A DNA stretch of 64,000 bases from an uncultured bacterium (GTDB lineage: Bacteria; Cyanobacteriota; Vampirovibrionia; Gastranaerophilales; Gastranaerophilaceae): positions 165,886-229,885 of the forward strand of contig CASDPF010000001.1 of NCBI GenBank assembly GCA_949282215.1. The letters are read 5' to 3'. The translations under genes and the position numbers were made by a program. The notes below the pieces were generated by a model. It searched no databases, was not told the DNA's origin, and saw nothing but the letters and a program-made list of their open reading frames with translations. Shown piece by piece: positions 24,075 to 33,062 of this stretch. The stretch's first letter is position 1. Each line of letters begins with the position of its first letter.

Positions 24075-25107
24075 TACTATCCTCTAATTTACAAGAATTA
24101 ATCGGAGCTAAATATAACTCATCAATTAAAACACAAACAGTTGCTGCAATTGCAGGAGAGAGAATTACGCCCCAAAATCCTAAAAATTGCTCAGCTAAAA
24201 ACAAAGCTAAAAATATCATTAACGGGTGTAATTGCATAAATTTACCAAATAAAATAGGTCTTACAATATAATTTGACAATTGCTGTACAAGTAAAAATCC
24301 TGCAATAATAAGAACAATTTTAACAATACCCAAAGGATAAGCAATTAACAGAATCACGGCAAGAGCAATCGTAGGTCCTAAAAGCGGTATAATATCCAAA
24401 ATACCGGTGATTAATCCTAATAATAAAGCATAATCGACTCCAAGCAATACCAATACAATCATCATCATTATACCGACTGATAACATTGAAATTATTTGGG
24501 CTCTTACGTATCCGCCAACTTTATTGCTGATATTTGTCAAAATATCCGAGGCTTTCTCTTTTAAATTACCGGGAAAGAATTCAATAAATTTTTCTTTAAG
24601 ATAATCTTTATCAGCTAAAAGATAATAAATTATCATAGTTAATGCAACAATCAATACACCTATTTGGAATATTCCCATAGTAAAAGTCCAAGAATGGTTG
24701 ACTATATTTTGGGCGACATCAGGAGAAGCTCCTACAAAACTGTTTACGGAAATCAAATCTGACAGCCTATGACCAAATAAACTTAAAGTACTAAGGTATT
24801 GGATAATATCTATTAACTTTTGCGGGAAATATAATACAAAAGTTCTGATTTCTTTATACGCTATCAATAAAATCGGAATAAACAACGCAAACACAGCAGC
24901 AGTACATACAGTTACAGCAAGAATTGCAGCGGTATTTCTGCCGAATTTTTCCTGCATTTTGCTTACATAAGGATTTAAAGCACAAGCTATCACGTATGCA
25001 GCAAAAAATAACAAAGCTATACCGGTTACTTTCGGCATTATATATATTAGAAAAATTACAAGTAATAAAAATATTATATTTTTAATTGTAAAATATTGTT
25101 TTAACAT
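24061..25107 (-). CDS. AI-2E/PerM-family membrane transporter
   Basis: The 348-residue protein has about seven or eight membrane helices and the family signature near the C-terminus (GITGILDIIPLLGPTIAL, then PILFGKFMQLHPLMIFLAL). Family members export AI-2, act as Na+/H+ antiporters or are uncharacterised permeases; the substrate cannot be inferred here. A GGAGGG ribosome site precedes the ATG. The end overlaps the radical SAM gene by 14 bases. Confidence 0.9.
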   Translation of the reverse strand: MLKQYFTIKNIIFLLLVIFLIYIMPKVTGIALLFFAAYVIACALNPYVSKMQEKFGRNTAAILAVTVCTAAVFALFIPILLIAYKEIRTFVLYFPQKLIDIIQYLSTLSLFGHRLSDLISVNSFVGASPDVAQNIVNHSWTFTMGIFQIGVLIVALTMIIYYLLADKDYLKEKFIEFFPGNLKEKASDILTNISNKVGGYVRAQIISMLSVGIMMMIVLVLLGVDYALLLGLITGILDIIPLLGPTIALAVILLIAYPLGIVKIVLIIAGFLLVQQLSNYIVRPILFGKFMQLHPLMIFLALFLAEQFLGFWGVILSPAIAATVCVLIDELYLAPINSCKLEDSNENC

Positions 25108-25210
25108 AAACCCTCCTTAGATAACTAAATTTTATAGAAAAAATTAAGATTATGCAATGAGCAATTTGGACTATCAATTGTAAAGAAATATTACGCATTT
25201 TTTTTAAAAA

Positions 25211-25243
25211 GGCAATTATAAGTTAGTTATATACTTTATATAT
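25211..25243 (+). promoter_or_regulatory. Shared surface-gene element, copy 1
   Basis: GGCAATT, 15 bases, ACTTTATATAT, then TTAAGAGAATA; the second box starts 42 bases before the ATG at 25275. The same arrangement is present before 48978, 57061 and 58162. Confidence 0.6.
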
Positions 25244-25274
25244 TTAAGAGAATAAATAACACGAAGGACTCGAC

Positions 25275-25823
25275 ATGGGTATACTAACTGGCGGATACTT
25301 AAAAATGTATACGAAAAAACTGCAGCTACAGTTACAGCGGCAGTTAACCAGTGTAATGCTTCGCTACAACAAAGTTCAAAAGCAAGTTGGTGAAATGGAG
25401 AAGCGTCTTACCAACATGCAACAAAGTCAAAACCAAGTTTTAAACAGTGAAATGCAAGCAGCAAATGCCGGTCTTTATACAAGTGTTTTCCAAGGTTTAC
25501 AAGGTGCAACAGCTGCTAATGGTAGTACAACAATTGATACAACTCAAGCTGCAGCAATCCAACAAGCAAATATGCTGTATCAACAAGGTCAGCAATATAA
25601 CTCAGTGTTCTTTACAATGAAGAAATTCAATATGGATGAGGCATTTGAACAGTTTAGGACAATGCAATTAGAACCGTTACAAAATCTCGAAGAACAATTG
25701 GCAATGGAAAAAGCAAATCTTGAAACCAGACTTGCAACAGTCAAGGAACAATACGACTCAGCAAAAGAAATGGAAAAAGATTCAAGAAAAGATGCTATCC
25801 CGGATTACACGGGACAAGGTTAA
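25275..25823 (+). CDS. Small helical coiled-coil protein of unknown function
   Basis: The 182-residue protein begins MGILTGGYLKMYTKKLQ and is almost wholly helical. An N-terminal coiled coil (QRQLTSVMLRYNKVQKQVGE) is followed by a Gln/Ala/Thr-rich middle and a C-terminal coiled coil (LAMEKANLETRLATVKEQYD), ending in DAIPDYTGQG. Two coiled-coil ends with an Ala-rich centre recall axial or needle-like subunits and the ends of the MG.ASQARLL proteins, but there is no clear homology. No signal peptide. AAGGA lies before the ATG and a strong terminator follows, so it is monocistronic. It is controlled by the element shared with three other surface-type genes. Confidence 0.7.
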   Translation: MGILTGGYLKMYTKKLQLQLQRQLTSVMLRYNKVQKQVGEMEKRLTNMQQSQNQVLNSEMQAANAGLYTSVFQGLQGATAANGSTTIDTTQAAAIQQANMLYQQGQQYNSVFFTMKKFNMDEAFEQFRTMQLEPLQNLEEQLAMEKANLETRLATVKEQYDSAKEMEKDSRKDAIPDYTGQG

Positions 25824-25831
25824 TAAATCAA

Positions 25832-25861
25832 AAGGTTCGGTCTCCGCCGAACCTTTTTTTT
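25832..25861 (+). terminator. Rho-independent terminator
   Basis: Stem AAGGTTCGG / CCGAACCTT, loop TCTCCG, then seven T residues. Confidence 0.92.
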
Positions 25862-25862
25862 A

Positions 25863-26048
25863 CTAAATTTCATGAATATCAATAGCATTATAAGGACAGC
25901 TAATTGCCGCATCCAAACAAGTTTCTTCATTTCCTGAAACTTTATTTTGATTTGCTATTGCAAAATTTCCCATCATATCAAAGACTTCAGGACTTAGTGC
26001 CGTACAAATTCCGCAACCGACACATCTGTCAGACACACTTACAAACAT
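25863..26048 (-). CDS. Single-cluster 4Fe-4S ferredoxin
   Basis: The 61-residue protein is a monocluster ferredoxin like that of Thermotoga. Cluster ligands are C9, C12, C15 (CVGCGIC) and C51 (CPYNAI). C44 remains and could form a disulphide or be free. A second CxxCxxC is absent, its region replaced by FDMMGNFAIANQN. It is a small electron carrier for anaerobic reductases, hydrogenases or radical SAM enzymes. It is transcribed alone. Confidence 0.92.
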   Translation of the reverse strand: MFVSVSDRCVGCGICTALSPEVFDMMGNFAIANQNKVSGNEETCLDAAISCPYNAIDIHEI

Positions 26049-26120
26049 AATAAATACCTATAATTAATACACACATTTTAAGTATTTATTATTTTAGTTT
26101 AATTACATCAGACAAAATGC

Positions 26121-27068
26121 TTAATCATCCTGATTAAGAACGACTGCCCCTTGAGTTTCTACCGGCAAAGATATTATATCAGCTTTCAAATTTAAATCAT
26201 TCCAAACCTCTTTTACAGTTGATTTAATTTTATCAAGATTATTCTTCTCAGAAATTATCAATATAGAAGGTCCGGCACCACTGAGCACACAGCCTAAAAC
26301 ATTTTCTTCATGCTTCAATTTTTCTGCAATTTTTTCTAATCCCGGAACCAATTTCATTCTATAAGGCTGATGCAATCTGTCTTTTAATGCAAGTTTCATT
26401 AACGCAGAATCTTTTGTATGAACTGCCTGCACAAACATACCCATACGCTGAGCATTATATACAGCATCCTGCATAGGAACTTCTTTTGGTAAAACAGAAC
26501 GAGAAATATCGGTAGCAAGCTCATACTCAGGAATACAAATAGTAATATTCCAATCTTCAGGCCAGTCAAGCTTTCTATAGACAATACTTCCGTCATCTTC
26601 ACTTGAGGTGATAGTTAATCCTCCAACAATCGCTGGAGTAACATTATCCGGATGTCCTTCAACCTCTGTAGCAATAGAAAGCAGTGCAGCCTCATCTGCA
26701 GGTCTTCCTAATAATTCATTAGCAGCAATTAAGCCGCCGACTATAACAGAAGCACTGCTCCCAAGACCTCTGGCAATCGGAATTTGAGAATGAATTGTTA
26801 TTTTTAATTCCGTTGGGGTTTGTCCTATTGAATTATATAACAGTTCTGTTGCTTTATAAATTATACTGTTTTCATCCATTGGAATATGTTCTAGCGAAAA
26901 CTCATCAGTTGATTGATTTTCTGCTATCACATTAATTTCAACACCTGTCCCTGGAAGAACGGTTTCTTCAATTGTCACTGTATTATATATCGGCAGGGCC
27001 ATTCCCATACAATCAAATCCGGGGCCTAAATTCGCTGTAGTTGCAGGTACTTTTACACTTACTTTCAT
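26121..27068 (-). CDS. thrB: Homoserine kinase
   Basis: This 315-residue GHMP kinase phosphorylates homoserine in threonine synthesis. It has VPATTANLGPGFDCMGMAL at the N-terminus, the ATP-binding loop PIARGLGSSASVIVGG, GHPDNVTPAIVGG and the C-terminal VLSGAGPSILII. All hallmark residues are present and the length is standard. Homoserine dehydrogenase and threonine synthase are not adjacent. AGGAAGA precedes the ATG. The neighbouring ferredoxin gene starts 73 bases downstream and may be transcribed from the same message. Confidence 0.95.
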   Translation of the reverse strand: MKVSVKVPATTANLGPGFDCMGMALPIYNTVTIEETVLPGTGVEINVIAENQSTDEFSLEHIPMDENSIIYKATELLYNSIGQTPTELKITIHSQIPIARGLGSSASVIVGGLIAANELLGRPADEAALLSIATEVEGHPDNVTPAIVGGLTITSSEDDGSIVYRKLDWPEDWNITICIPEYELATDISRSVLPKEVPMQDAVYNAQRMGMFVQAVHTKDSALMKLALKDRLHQPYRMKLVPGLEKIAEKLKHEENVLGCVLSGAGPSILIISEKNNLDKIKSTVKEVWNDLNLKADIISLPVETQGAVVLNQDD

Positions 27069-27164
27069 ATCTTCCTCTTTATTTTACTGTGATATTGTAC
27101 CATAAATATAAAAAATAAACCAATATACCTTAAAAAGCTTAATATATTGCGATATTTAACAAAT

Positions 27165-27192
27165 TTGAATATAGATATTCAGGCTGTATAAT
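27165..27192 (+). promoter_or_regulatory. Promoter for a leaderless transcript
   Basis: TTGAAT (27165-27170), 16-base spacer, TATAAT (27187-27192). Only six bases (AGCTAT) separate the -10 from ATG at 27199, so the start codon is at +1. No Shine-Dalgarno exists. Confidence 0.6.
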
Positions 27193-27198
27193 AGCTAT

Positions 27199-28467
27199 AT
27201 GTACGAATTCTACCCTTATTTTACAAATGACGGCTCTGTAGGGCTATATTCAAAAAGTGACAATGATATTTATCATTCTACCTATGGTGCTCTTACTGAA
27301 GCCTATGAAAAATTTATTCTGCCGTCTAATTTAATCGAAAATTTTAAAAATAAATCTGAAATCAGAATTTTAGATATTTGTTATGGCATCGGATATAATT
27401 CAAAAAGTGCAATAAATTTTTTAATAGAAAATTACTATATCGATACGATAGATACTAATAATATCAAGAACAATAAATATAACGATATGATATATACCAA
27501 TAACAAAATTTTAAAAACTAAAGAGAACAAACCTCACCAAAATAAAAATTTTAATATTTTTATTAAGGCAATAGACACAGATAAAATTTTAGCATTACTA
27601 TCACCTTTCATTATTTGTAATAAAAAAAAATTACCAAGGAATTACAAACTTCCGTTTATAAACGAAAAAATATCAAAAATGTTAAATAAACCGCCCAAAA
27701 ATATAATTAAATTTTACGATGAAATAAATTTAATTATTTATGAAAAAATTACCGAAAAATACCCTGAAATATTTGAGGATTCCGATCTGGATTTTATTCT
27801 TAATTCAAAAAAATACAAGCAATTTTTTGACCCGAATATACTCCGTTTATTTAAATTAAAACAAAACGAGAGGTATTCTGCATTAGGTTTAAGGCAGATA
27901 TATAGCTTCTTACATAATATATATTATCGGAACATATCAAATAGCTATAAAACAGGTCTAAAAAGCCTTATAAAACACAATTTTATTTTTGAACTGAAAA
28001 TCAATGATGCAAGAAAAGAGTTGGAATCTGATAACGAAATGTATGATTATATATTCTTAGATGCGTTTACACCCGCAAAATGCCCTGCATTATGGACAAT
28101 TGACTTTTTTAAAGAGTTATACAAACATTTGAGTAGTGATGGAATGATTTTAACATACTCTAATTCCGCTGCTGTAAGAAATGCATTTTTAAACTCAGGA
28201 TTTTTTGTCGGAAAAATATTTAATCCAAATCTAAATAAATTTACAGGCACAATCGCTGTTAAAAATAAAACTCTTATAAAACATGAACTCTCTGAATACG
28301 ATTTAGGGCTTATAAAAACAAAAGCAGGTATATTTTATCGTGACGAAAATTTAGATAGCCTTAATGAGGCTATTATAAATCGTCATAAAGCAGAAGTTGA
28401 AAATTCAAACTTAATATCAAGTTCTAAGTTTATAAAAAATTACAAAAAAACAAAAGAAAACAAATAG
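27199..28467 (+). CDS. MnmC-like tRNA methyltransferase with large internal insertion
   Basis: The 422-residue protein has the MnmC methyltransferase signature: YHSTYGALTEAYEKFILPS near residue 27, SAM motif I LDICYGIGYNS near 57, then DYIFLDAFTPAKCPALWT from 283 (D288), TYSNSAAVRNAF and GFFVGK. MnmC methylates the wobble uridine side chain of tRNA. Between motif I and DAFTPAK lies about 220 residues instead of about 110, so a Lys/Asn/Ile-rich insertion of roughly 110 residues is present. The oxidase half of fused MnmC is absent. The upstream -10 is six bases from ATG, so the mRNA is leaderless. Confidence 0.82.
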   Translation: MYEFYPYFTNDGSVGLYSKSDNDIYHSTYGALTEAYEKFILPSNLIENFKNKSEIRILDICYGIGYNSKSAINFLIENYYIDTIDTNNIKNNKYNDMIYTNNKILKTKENKPHQNKNFNIFIKAIDTDKILALLSPFIICNKKKLPRNYKLPFINEKISKMLNKPPKNIIKFYDEINLIIYEKITEKYPEIFEDSDLDFILNSKKYKQFFDPNILRLFKLKQNERYSALGLRQIYSFLHNIYYRNISNSYKTGLKSLIKHNFIFELKINDARKELESDNEMYDYIFLDAFTPAKCPALWTIDFFKELYKHLSSDGMILTYSNSAAVRNAFLNSGFFVGKIFNPNLNKFTGTIAVKNKTLIKHELSEYDLGLIKTKAGIFYRDENLDSLNEAIINRHKAEVENSNLISSSKFIKNYKKTKENK

Positions 28468-28509
28468 ATAAATTTTATCAGTATATAACTATTCGATATA
28501 ATATATTTT

Positions 28510-28728
28510 TTATAAATTTTCGTCCGTCTTTTTTAGCTCAATTGAGTACCCTAAAATTTTGGCAAAAAGCTCAAAATCTTCAAATCTTAAAGTTCCAAGT
28601 CGCATTTTATGAGAAAGTCCATCGAGAGTGAATTTTTTTGAGCTGTTTTCTGTTGCTAACCTAGCAAGCTCCTTTAACGTGATACCTTCTTTAGCAAGTA
28701 AAATTTTTACGTACTCTCTGGCTGTCAT
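28510..28728 (-). CDS. Small HTH-like regulator paired with the 28872 pilin
   Basis: The 72-residue protein (MTAREYVKILLAKEGITLKE...) has a compact helical fold with an HTH-like core, GITLKELARLA, TLDGLSHKMRLG and FELFAKILGYSIEL. It is more divergent from classical XRE than its counterparts at 3796, 20971 and 36229. AAGGAGGG precedes ATG. It is divergent from a pilin-like gene with 143 bases between them, and a perfect 16-bp palindrome lies directly upstream of its ribosome site. It is probably a local repressor. Confidence 0.75.
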   Translation of the reverse strand: MTAREYVKILLAKEGITLKELARLATENSSKKFTLDGLSHKMRLGTLRFEDFELFAKILGYSIELKKTDENL

Positions 28729-28737
28729 AAGCCCTCC

Positions 28738-28753
28738 TTGTAAAATTTTACAA
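28738..28753. promoter_or_regulatory. Perfect 16-bp palindrome in the HTH-pilin intergenic region
   Basis: TTGTAAAATTTTACAA reads the same on both strands and lies ten bases before the HTH start, next to its ribosome site. It is a likely autoregulatory operator. Confidence 0.5.
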
Positions 28754-28766
28754 ATTATTGATTATA

Positions 28767-28795
28767 TTGACAATTATTCGACTGGGTTTTATAAT
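28767..28795 (+). promoter_or_regulatory. Consensus sigma-70 promoter of the 28872 pilin
   Basis: TTGACA, 17 bases, TATAAT: a perfect match on both hexamers. Such a strong promoter would need a repressor to be regulated, in keeping with the divergent HTH gene. Confidence 0.8.
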
Positions 28796-28871
28796 AATAG
28801 ATATATACATCAATTAATAGAATAATATAACAATTATTTAGTAATAAAACTTTAAATTAGGGAGGATATGG

Positions 28872-29618
28872 ATGAGTAAAGCATTTACACTTGCAGAAGT
28901 TTTAATAACTTTAGGCATAATAGGAATTGTAGCTGCAATGACCCTTCCGACAGTAATTAGCAATCATAAAAAGAAAACCATAGAAACACGATTACAGAAA
29001 TTCTATTCAGTCGCCAATCAAGCCATAAAACTCTCTGAATTAAAAAACGGCCCAAAAGAGTATTGGGCAACATGTTCAGATGGGCTTCAACAACCTAATT
29101 CGACAAAAATTGATTGTGAAACTTGGTTTAATACTTATTTGAAGGGGTATTTAAAAGAAGTAAAAGTGGAACACTTCGTTGATTCAAACTATCAAAACAG
29201 TGCTATTTATCTTGCAGACGGGAGTGTTATGATAATAAAATCCGGATATGATATATCTTTCTATCCGTTTGCAAAAGACTTTAACAAAGAAAAATTTAGT
29301 AGTAAAAATGATAATGGAGAGTTTACAAGAGCTGACTTAGGTAATAAAAGCTTTGCATTTTCTTTCCAAGCCAATAGAAACGGGAATAGCAGCGATATTT
29401 ACAAAAACAAAGGAATAGAACCATATAGATCTTTAACTTGTGAAACAAAAATAAATGATAAGGGAGAAACTGAAAAAGTATGCAATAGTCTTACTAGAGA
29501 AGATTTGATTAATCATAGTAAATATGGATGTAATCTAAATGCAAATAGAGCTTATTGCACAGCACTAATTCAGGAAAACGGATGGAAAATTCCTGAGGAT
29601 TACCCGTTTAAATTTTAA
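28872..29618 (+). CDS. Type IV prepilin-like protein with conserved C-terminal Cys module
   Basis: The 248-residue protein starts MSKA-FTLAEVLITLGIIGIVAA with Ala at -1 and Glu at +5. The globular domain has FYSVANQAIKLSELKNGPKE, DGSVMII and the ending YGCNLNANRAYCTALIQENG then WKIPEDYPFKF, shared with three other pilins here. Conserved Cys pairs (CSDGLQ/DCETW; CETK/VCN; YGC/YC) probably stabilise it. GGGAGG precedes the ATG. The strong upstream promoter and divergent HTH gene define a two-gene module. Without pilB, pilC or pilQ nearby, the assembly machine must be elsewhere. Confidence 0.88.
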   Translation: MSKAFTLAEVLITLGIIGIVAAMTLPTVISNHKKKTIETRLQKFYSVANQAIKLSELKNGPKEYWATCSDGLQQPNSTKIDCETWFNTYLKGYLKEVKVEHFVDSNYQNSAIYLADGSVMIIKSGYDISFYPFAKDFNKEKFSSKNDNGEFTRADLGNKSFAFSFQANRNGNSSDIYKNKGIEPYRSLTCETKINDKGETEKVCNSLTREDLINHSKYGCNLNANRAYCTALIQENGWKIPEDYPFKF

Positions 29619-29721
29619 AAATAAAAATTGATAAAATTTATTGAGTTATCTTTAAAAGTTGCAATAAACCAAATAAAGTTTTATAATTGTGCCTGCATTT
29701 GTTAGATATTGAGGGAAAATA

Positions 29722-31020
29722 ATGATATATGATGTAGTAGTTATTGGGGGAGGGACTGCAGGTTGTGCTGCAGCTTATACCGCAGGCAAACTTGGTCTAA
29801 AAACTTTAATTATAGAAAAAAATATTCATCTGGGAGGAACAATAACATCAGGACTTGTCATTCCGGTTATGAGATCAGGAAATAACCAGATTAACACAGA
29901 TTTTAGAGCTGATTTAATAAATGAATTACACTCTTTGGGAGGTCAGACTACATATCAAAACAATCCTGGGTGGTTCAATCCTGAACTTGCTAAGATTGCT
30001 TTGGACAACCTAATGCGAAAAACCAATGTGGAAGTGTTTTTTGATACTCATATAATAGGCGTAAAAGTCGAGAATAGGGAGATTAAACGTATTAAAATCT
30101 CTAAAGAAATTTTATCAGTATCTACCGATGAGATAGATATGGAGGAAAAGAAATTATCAGTATCTATCGGGGCGAGATATGTGATTGATGCAACAGGAAA
30201 TTGTGAAATCGGAAAAATTGCAAACTGTAGATTTCTTGAAAAGAAACAGGAATTTCAACCTGTAACATTAAGATTTATGATGGCAGGAATTGATTTAAAA
30301 GTATTTTCAGAATGGTTAAAGGATTACGATAAAGACCGCAACGTTACAACCGTAGAACATATAGACGGACATATTCATCTTTCAACAGCTTATACGTGGG
30401 ATAAGGACAAAAAGTGGGCATTAGAGCCTATTTTTAATGACGCAGTTGAAAAGGGTATATTAAAACGCTTTGATACAAACTATTTTCAGATATTTACAGT
30501 ACCCGGAATGCCTGATACTATTGCATTTAACTGTCCCAGAATTATAGATTACAATAATTCACTAGAGGTTAAAAACATCTCAAAAGCCTTGCTGCTTGCT
30601 CGTCAGAACATATACAGATATTTATTATTTTGCCGAAAATACTTTCCTGGATTTGAGAATGCATATATATCAAATATTGCCGATATGCTTGGAGTAAGGG
30701 TATCTCGGAGAATTATGGGTAAATATATATACACTATTGAAGACTTAAAGAGTGGTAAAAAGTTTGAGCATCCTGTAGTAATCTCAGACTACCCTGTAGA
30801 TGTACATTCAAACAAACAAAATAATTCTACTCTAAAAACGTATAATGAATATCAACTGCCTTTAGAATGCTTAATGTCAGCTGATATTGACAATTTATTT
30901 GTAGCTGGAAGATGTCTGTCTGCTGATTATATGGCACAAGGTGCACTAAGAGTCCAGTCAAGCTGTTTTTCAATGGGTGAAGGAGTTGCAAAGTATATTA
31001 GGACTCTCGTTCAATCTTAG
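29722..31020 (+). CDS. FAD-dependent oxidoreductase (FAD_oxidored family)
   Basis: The 432-residue flavoprotein has the dinucleotide-binding VVVIGGGTAGCAAAYTAG at residues about 4-21, a GGTITSG flavin-contact motif, and the C-terminal LFVAGRCLSADYMAQGALRV that closes around the isoalloxazine. The family (xanthan-lyase-adjacent, GidA/HdrA-like FAD proteins) oxidises sugars or other polyols, but the substrate is unknown here. GAGGGA precedes the ATG. Its end overlaps the convergent CoA-disulphide-reductase-like gene by 23 bases. Confidence 0.85.
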   Translation: MIYDVVVIGGGTAGCAAAYTAGKLGLKTLIIEKNIHLGGTITSGLVIPVMRSGNNQINTDFRADLINELHSLGGQTTYQNNPGWFNPELAKIALDNLMRKTNVEVFFDTHIIGVKVENREIKRIKISKEILSVSTDEIDMEEKKLSVSIGARYVIDATGNCEIGKIANCRFLEKKQEFQPVTLRFMMAGIDLKVFSEWLKDYDKDRNVTTVEHIDGHIHLSTAYTWDKDKKWALEPIFNDAVEKGILKRFDTNYFQIFTVPGMPDTIAFNCPRIIDYNNSLEVKNISKALLLARQNIYRYLLFCRKYFPGFENAYISNIADMLGVRVSRRIMGKYIYTIEDLKSGKKFEHPVVISDYPVDVHSNKQNNSTLKTYNEYQLPLECLMSADIDNLFVAGRCLSADYMAQGALRVQSSCFSMGEGVAKYIRTLVQS

Positions 31021-32359
31021 ATAATAAAAATTGTGCAGCATTTAAAAGCGGATCAATTGTAGGAGAAAAAGGCGGAGCGTATGTCAAATCATTATTTACA
31101 AATTCTTTAACCGTTAATTTAGCAAGTAAAGCGGTTGCAAGAGTGTTTATACGTTTATCGGCATCTCCAGCCCCAACCCCTTGAGCACCAAGGAGTCTGC
31201 CAGTTTTTTTATCAGCAATAACTTTAATTGTAATATTATTTGCATCAGGCATATATCCTACTTTATCGTACTTGGTTACTTTCGCACATATCGGTTCAAA
31301 GCCTGCTTTTAGAGCATCTTTTTCAGTCAGCCCCGTAGTCGACATAGTAAGTCCTAAACAACGAGTAACCGCTGAACCCAGCACCCCTTCAAAAGTATCT
31401 TGAAATCCGCAGGCATTCATCGCCGCAGTCCTGCCTTCTTTATTAGCATTTGCACCTAATGGAAGCCACATAGGCTTTTCAGAAATTATGTTAAATTCTT
31501 CTACACAATCACCGCAAGCATAAATATCCTGAAGATTAGTCTCCATTTGCGGAGTAACCTCAATAGCACCGGTCACACCTAATTTTATACCTGCCTCAAC
31601 CGCAATTTTAACATTCGGTTTTACACCGGAACAAATAATTGCCATATCGGCATCTATTTTACGACCGCTTGCTATAATAACGCCATTTACCCCGTTATTA
31701 TCACCGGTAAACTCAATAACAGAATCTGATGTTATAATTTCAAACTCTCCCTTATTAATAGAAGAAAGTTGTTCTGCAATCAAATCAGACATATCATCGT
31801 CAAATATTGACATTATCTTTGGTCCGCGTTCTATTAATGTAACATGCAGATTTTGCCGTACAAAAGCCTCAAGCATTTCAATTCCTATATAACCACCCCC
31901 GACAATAACAGCGTTTTTTGATGAAGAAATCTTTTCTCGTATTGCGATAGCATCTTCAAGTCGTCTTACTGTAAAGACATTATTGAGATTAACATTTTTA
32001 ATATCAGGAATAAAAGGAAAAGCCCCAGTTGCAATAATAAGCTTGTCATACTCAACAAGATAAGCCTCTCCTGATTTGAGGTTCTCAACTAATATCTTTT
32101 TGCATTGAGGTAAAATTTTTGAAACACGAGATTGAAGATGGATAAAGATGTTACTTTTAGCAAATTCTTCAGGAGATCTGACAAGTAAAGTCCTATAATC
32201 CTCAAAATTTCCTTCAATATAATAAGGAATCCCGCAAGCAGAATATGACACATGAGTGTCATCAGTGTATAAATTGATTTCTGCATCAGGTAAAAGCCTT
32301 CTTGATTTTGCTGCGGCTTTTGCACCTGCTGCTACCCCGCCGATAATTACAATTTTCAT
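30998..32359 (-). CDS. CoA-disulphide reductase / NADH oxidase-like flavoprotein
   Basis: The 453-residue protein is of the Nox/CoADR class. It has IIGGVAAGAKAAAKSRR for FAD, the single redox cysteine C42 in SYSACGIPYY, the NAD(P)H site NAVIVGGGYIGIEM and the C-terminal dimerisation domain (GVGAGDADKRINTLA). Such enzymes reduce CoA disulphide, polysulphide or oxygen, with Cys as sulphenate or CoA adduct. No C-terminal rhodanese is present. In an anaerobe with superoxide reductase and ferritin it fits oxygen or thiol stress defence. No obvious Shine-Dalgarno. Confidence 0.9.
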   Translation of the reverse strand: MKIVIIGGVAAGAKAAAKSRRLLPDAEINLYTDDTHVSYSACGIPYYIEGNFEDYRTLLVRSPEEFAKSNIFIHLQSRVSKILPQCKKILVENLKSGEAYLVEYDKLIIATGAFPFIPDIKNVNLNNVFTVRRLEDAIAIREKISSSKNAVIVGGGYIGIEMLEAFVRQNLHVTLIERGPKIMSIFDDDMSDLIAEQLSSINKGEFEIITSDSVIEFTGDNNGVNGVIIASGRKIDADMAIICSGVKPNVKIAVEAGIKLGVTGAIEVTPQMETNLQDIYACGDCVEEFNIISEKPMWLPLGANANKEGRTAAMNACGFQDTFEGVLGSAVTRCLGLTMSTTGLTEKDALKAGFEPICAKVTKYDKVGYMPDANNITIKVIADKKTGRLLGAQGVGAGDADKRINTLATALLAKLTVKEFVNNDLTYAPPFSPTIDPLLNAAQFLLSKIERES

Positions 32360-32409
32360 AACAAATTAATTATCAACAAATTTGCATTAAAATTAAATTC
32401 CTCTATCGG

Positions 32410-32550
32410 CTAATTTAGTCCTGATGTAGCAAGAAAAGTTTCCCGCATAAATTCACAATAGCAATCTATATCACTCTTAAATTCGTCCGCCTTATCCACT
32501 AAATTCTTTAATTCAATGATAATATTTTCTTTTTTCAAATCATCAAACAT
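32410..32550 (-). CDS. Small 46-residue protein
   Basis: ATG 32550 (preceded by AAGGAGA at ten bases) opens a frame of 46 codons ending TAG at 32412-32410. It reads MFDDLKKENIIIELKNLVDK and ends ETFLATSGLN, an amphipathic helix with a CYC pair (DIDCYCEF). Codon-position composition looks like that of neighbouring genes. It fills part of a 340-base gap. Function unknown; it could be a regulatory peptide. Confidence 0.5.
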   Translation of the reverse strand: MFDDLKKENIIIELKNLVDKADEFKSDIDCYCEFMRETFLATSGLN

Positions 32551-32699
32551 GACACACATTCTCCTTAACTACAAATAAAAATACGGCTGATATCAAACAA
32601 AACTTTAAAAATTTTGATATAATGTTACATTCTTTAATTATTCATATTTTAAATAGCAAAAAAAACATTCAGTGGGTTTAGTCTAAAAAAAGGAGAATT

Positions 32700-33050
32700 A
32701 TGACCATAGACAAGACTTCTGCAATAAGCTTTCAAGCAAAATTTCTATCTTCACCTGCTCTAAAAGATGTAAAAGCATATGCACTTTCAAACAATTTAGA
32801 AAATGAACTTAATCACGCATTTGATAATCTTTCAAAAGCACCTAAAAGGCTTTTTCATTTGAAACACCGATATCTAAAAACTGACAACCTTGTAAAGACA
32901 GAATTTAGCTGGGTGGGAGAAGATGCAAAGAAAAAAATATATGTAGCGACAACAGATAAAATTAAAAACCCCGCAGAAGCAACTTACAATTTAATATTGA
33001 AATTAGCAGATAAAACGAGCCGAATTTATAACGATATTTTTAATAAATAA
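32700..33050 (+). CDS. Small unknown protein, ISFQA family, copy 1
   Basis: The 116-residue protein starts with AISFQAKFLSSPALKDVKAY after ten residues, and the following gene starts with a related AVTFQARYLNSESLKKIAEY, so the two are paralogues. The rest is a basic, partly beta domain (RLFHLKHRYLKTDNLVKTEF) ending in LADKTSRIYNDIF. No signal peptide, membrane segment or known motif. AAAAGGAG precedes the ATG. The partner lies 12 bases downstream in one operon. Confidence 0.65.
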   Translation: MTIDKTSAISFQAKFLSSPALKDVKAYALSNNLENELNHAFDNLSKAPKRLFHLKHRYLKTDNLVKTEFSWVGEDAKKKIYVATTDKIKNPAEATYNLILKLADKTSRIYNDIFNK

Positions 33051-33062
33051 GGAAATAAATTA

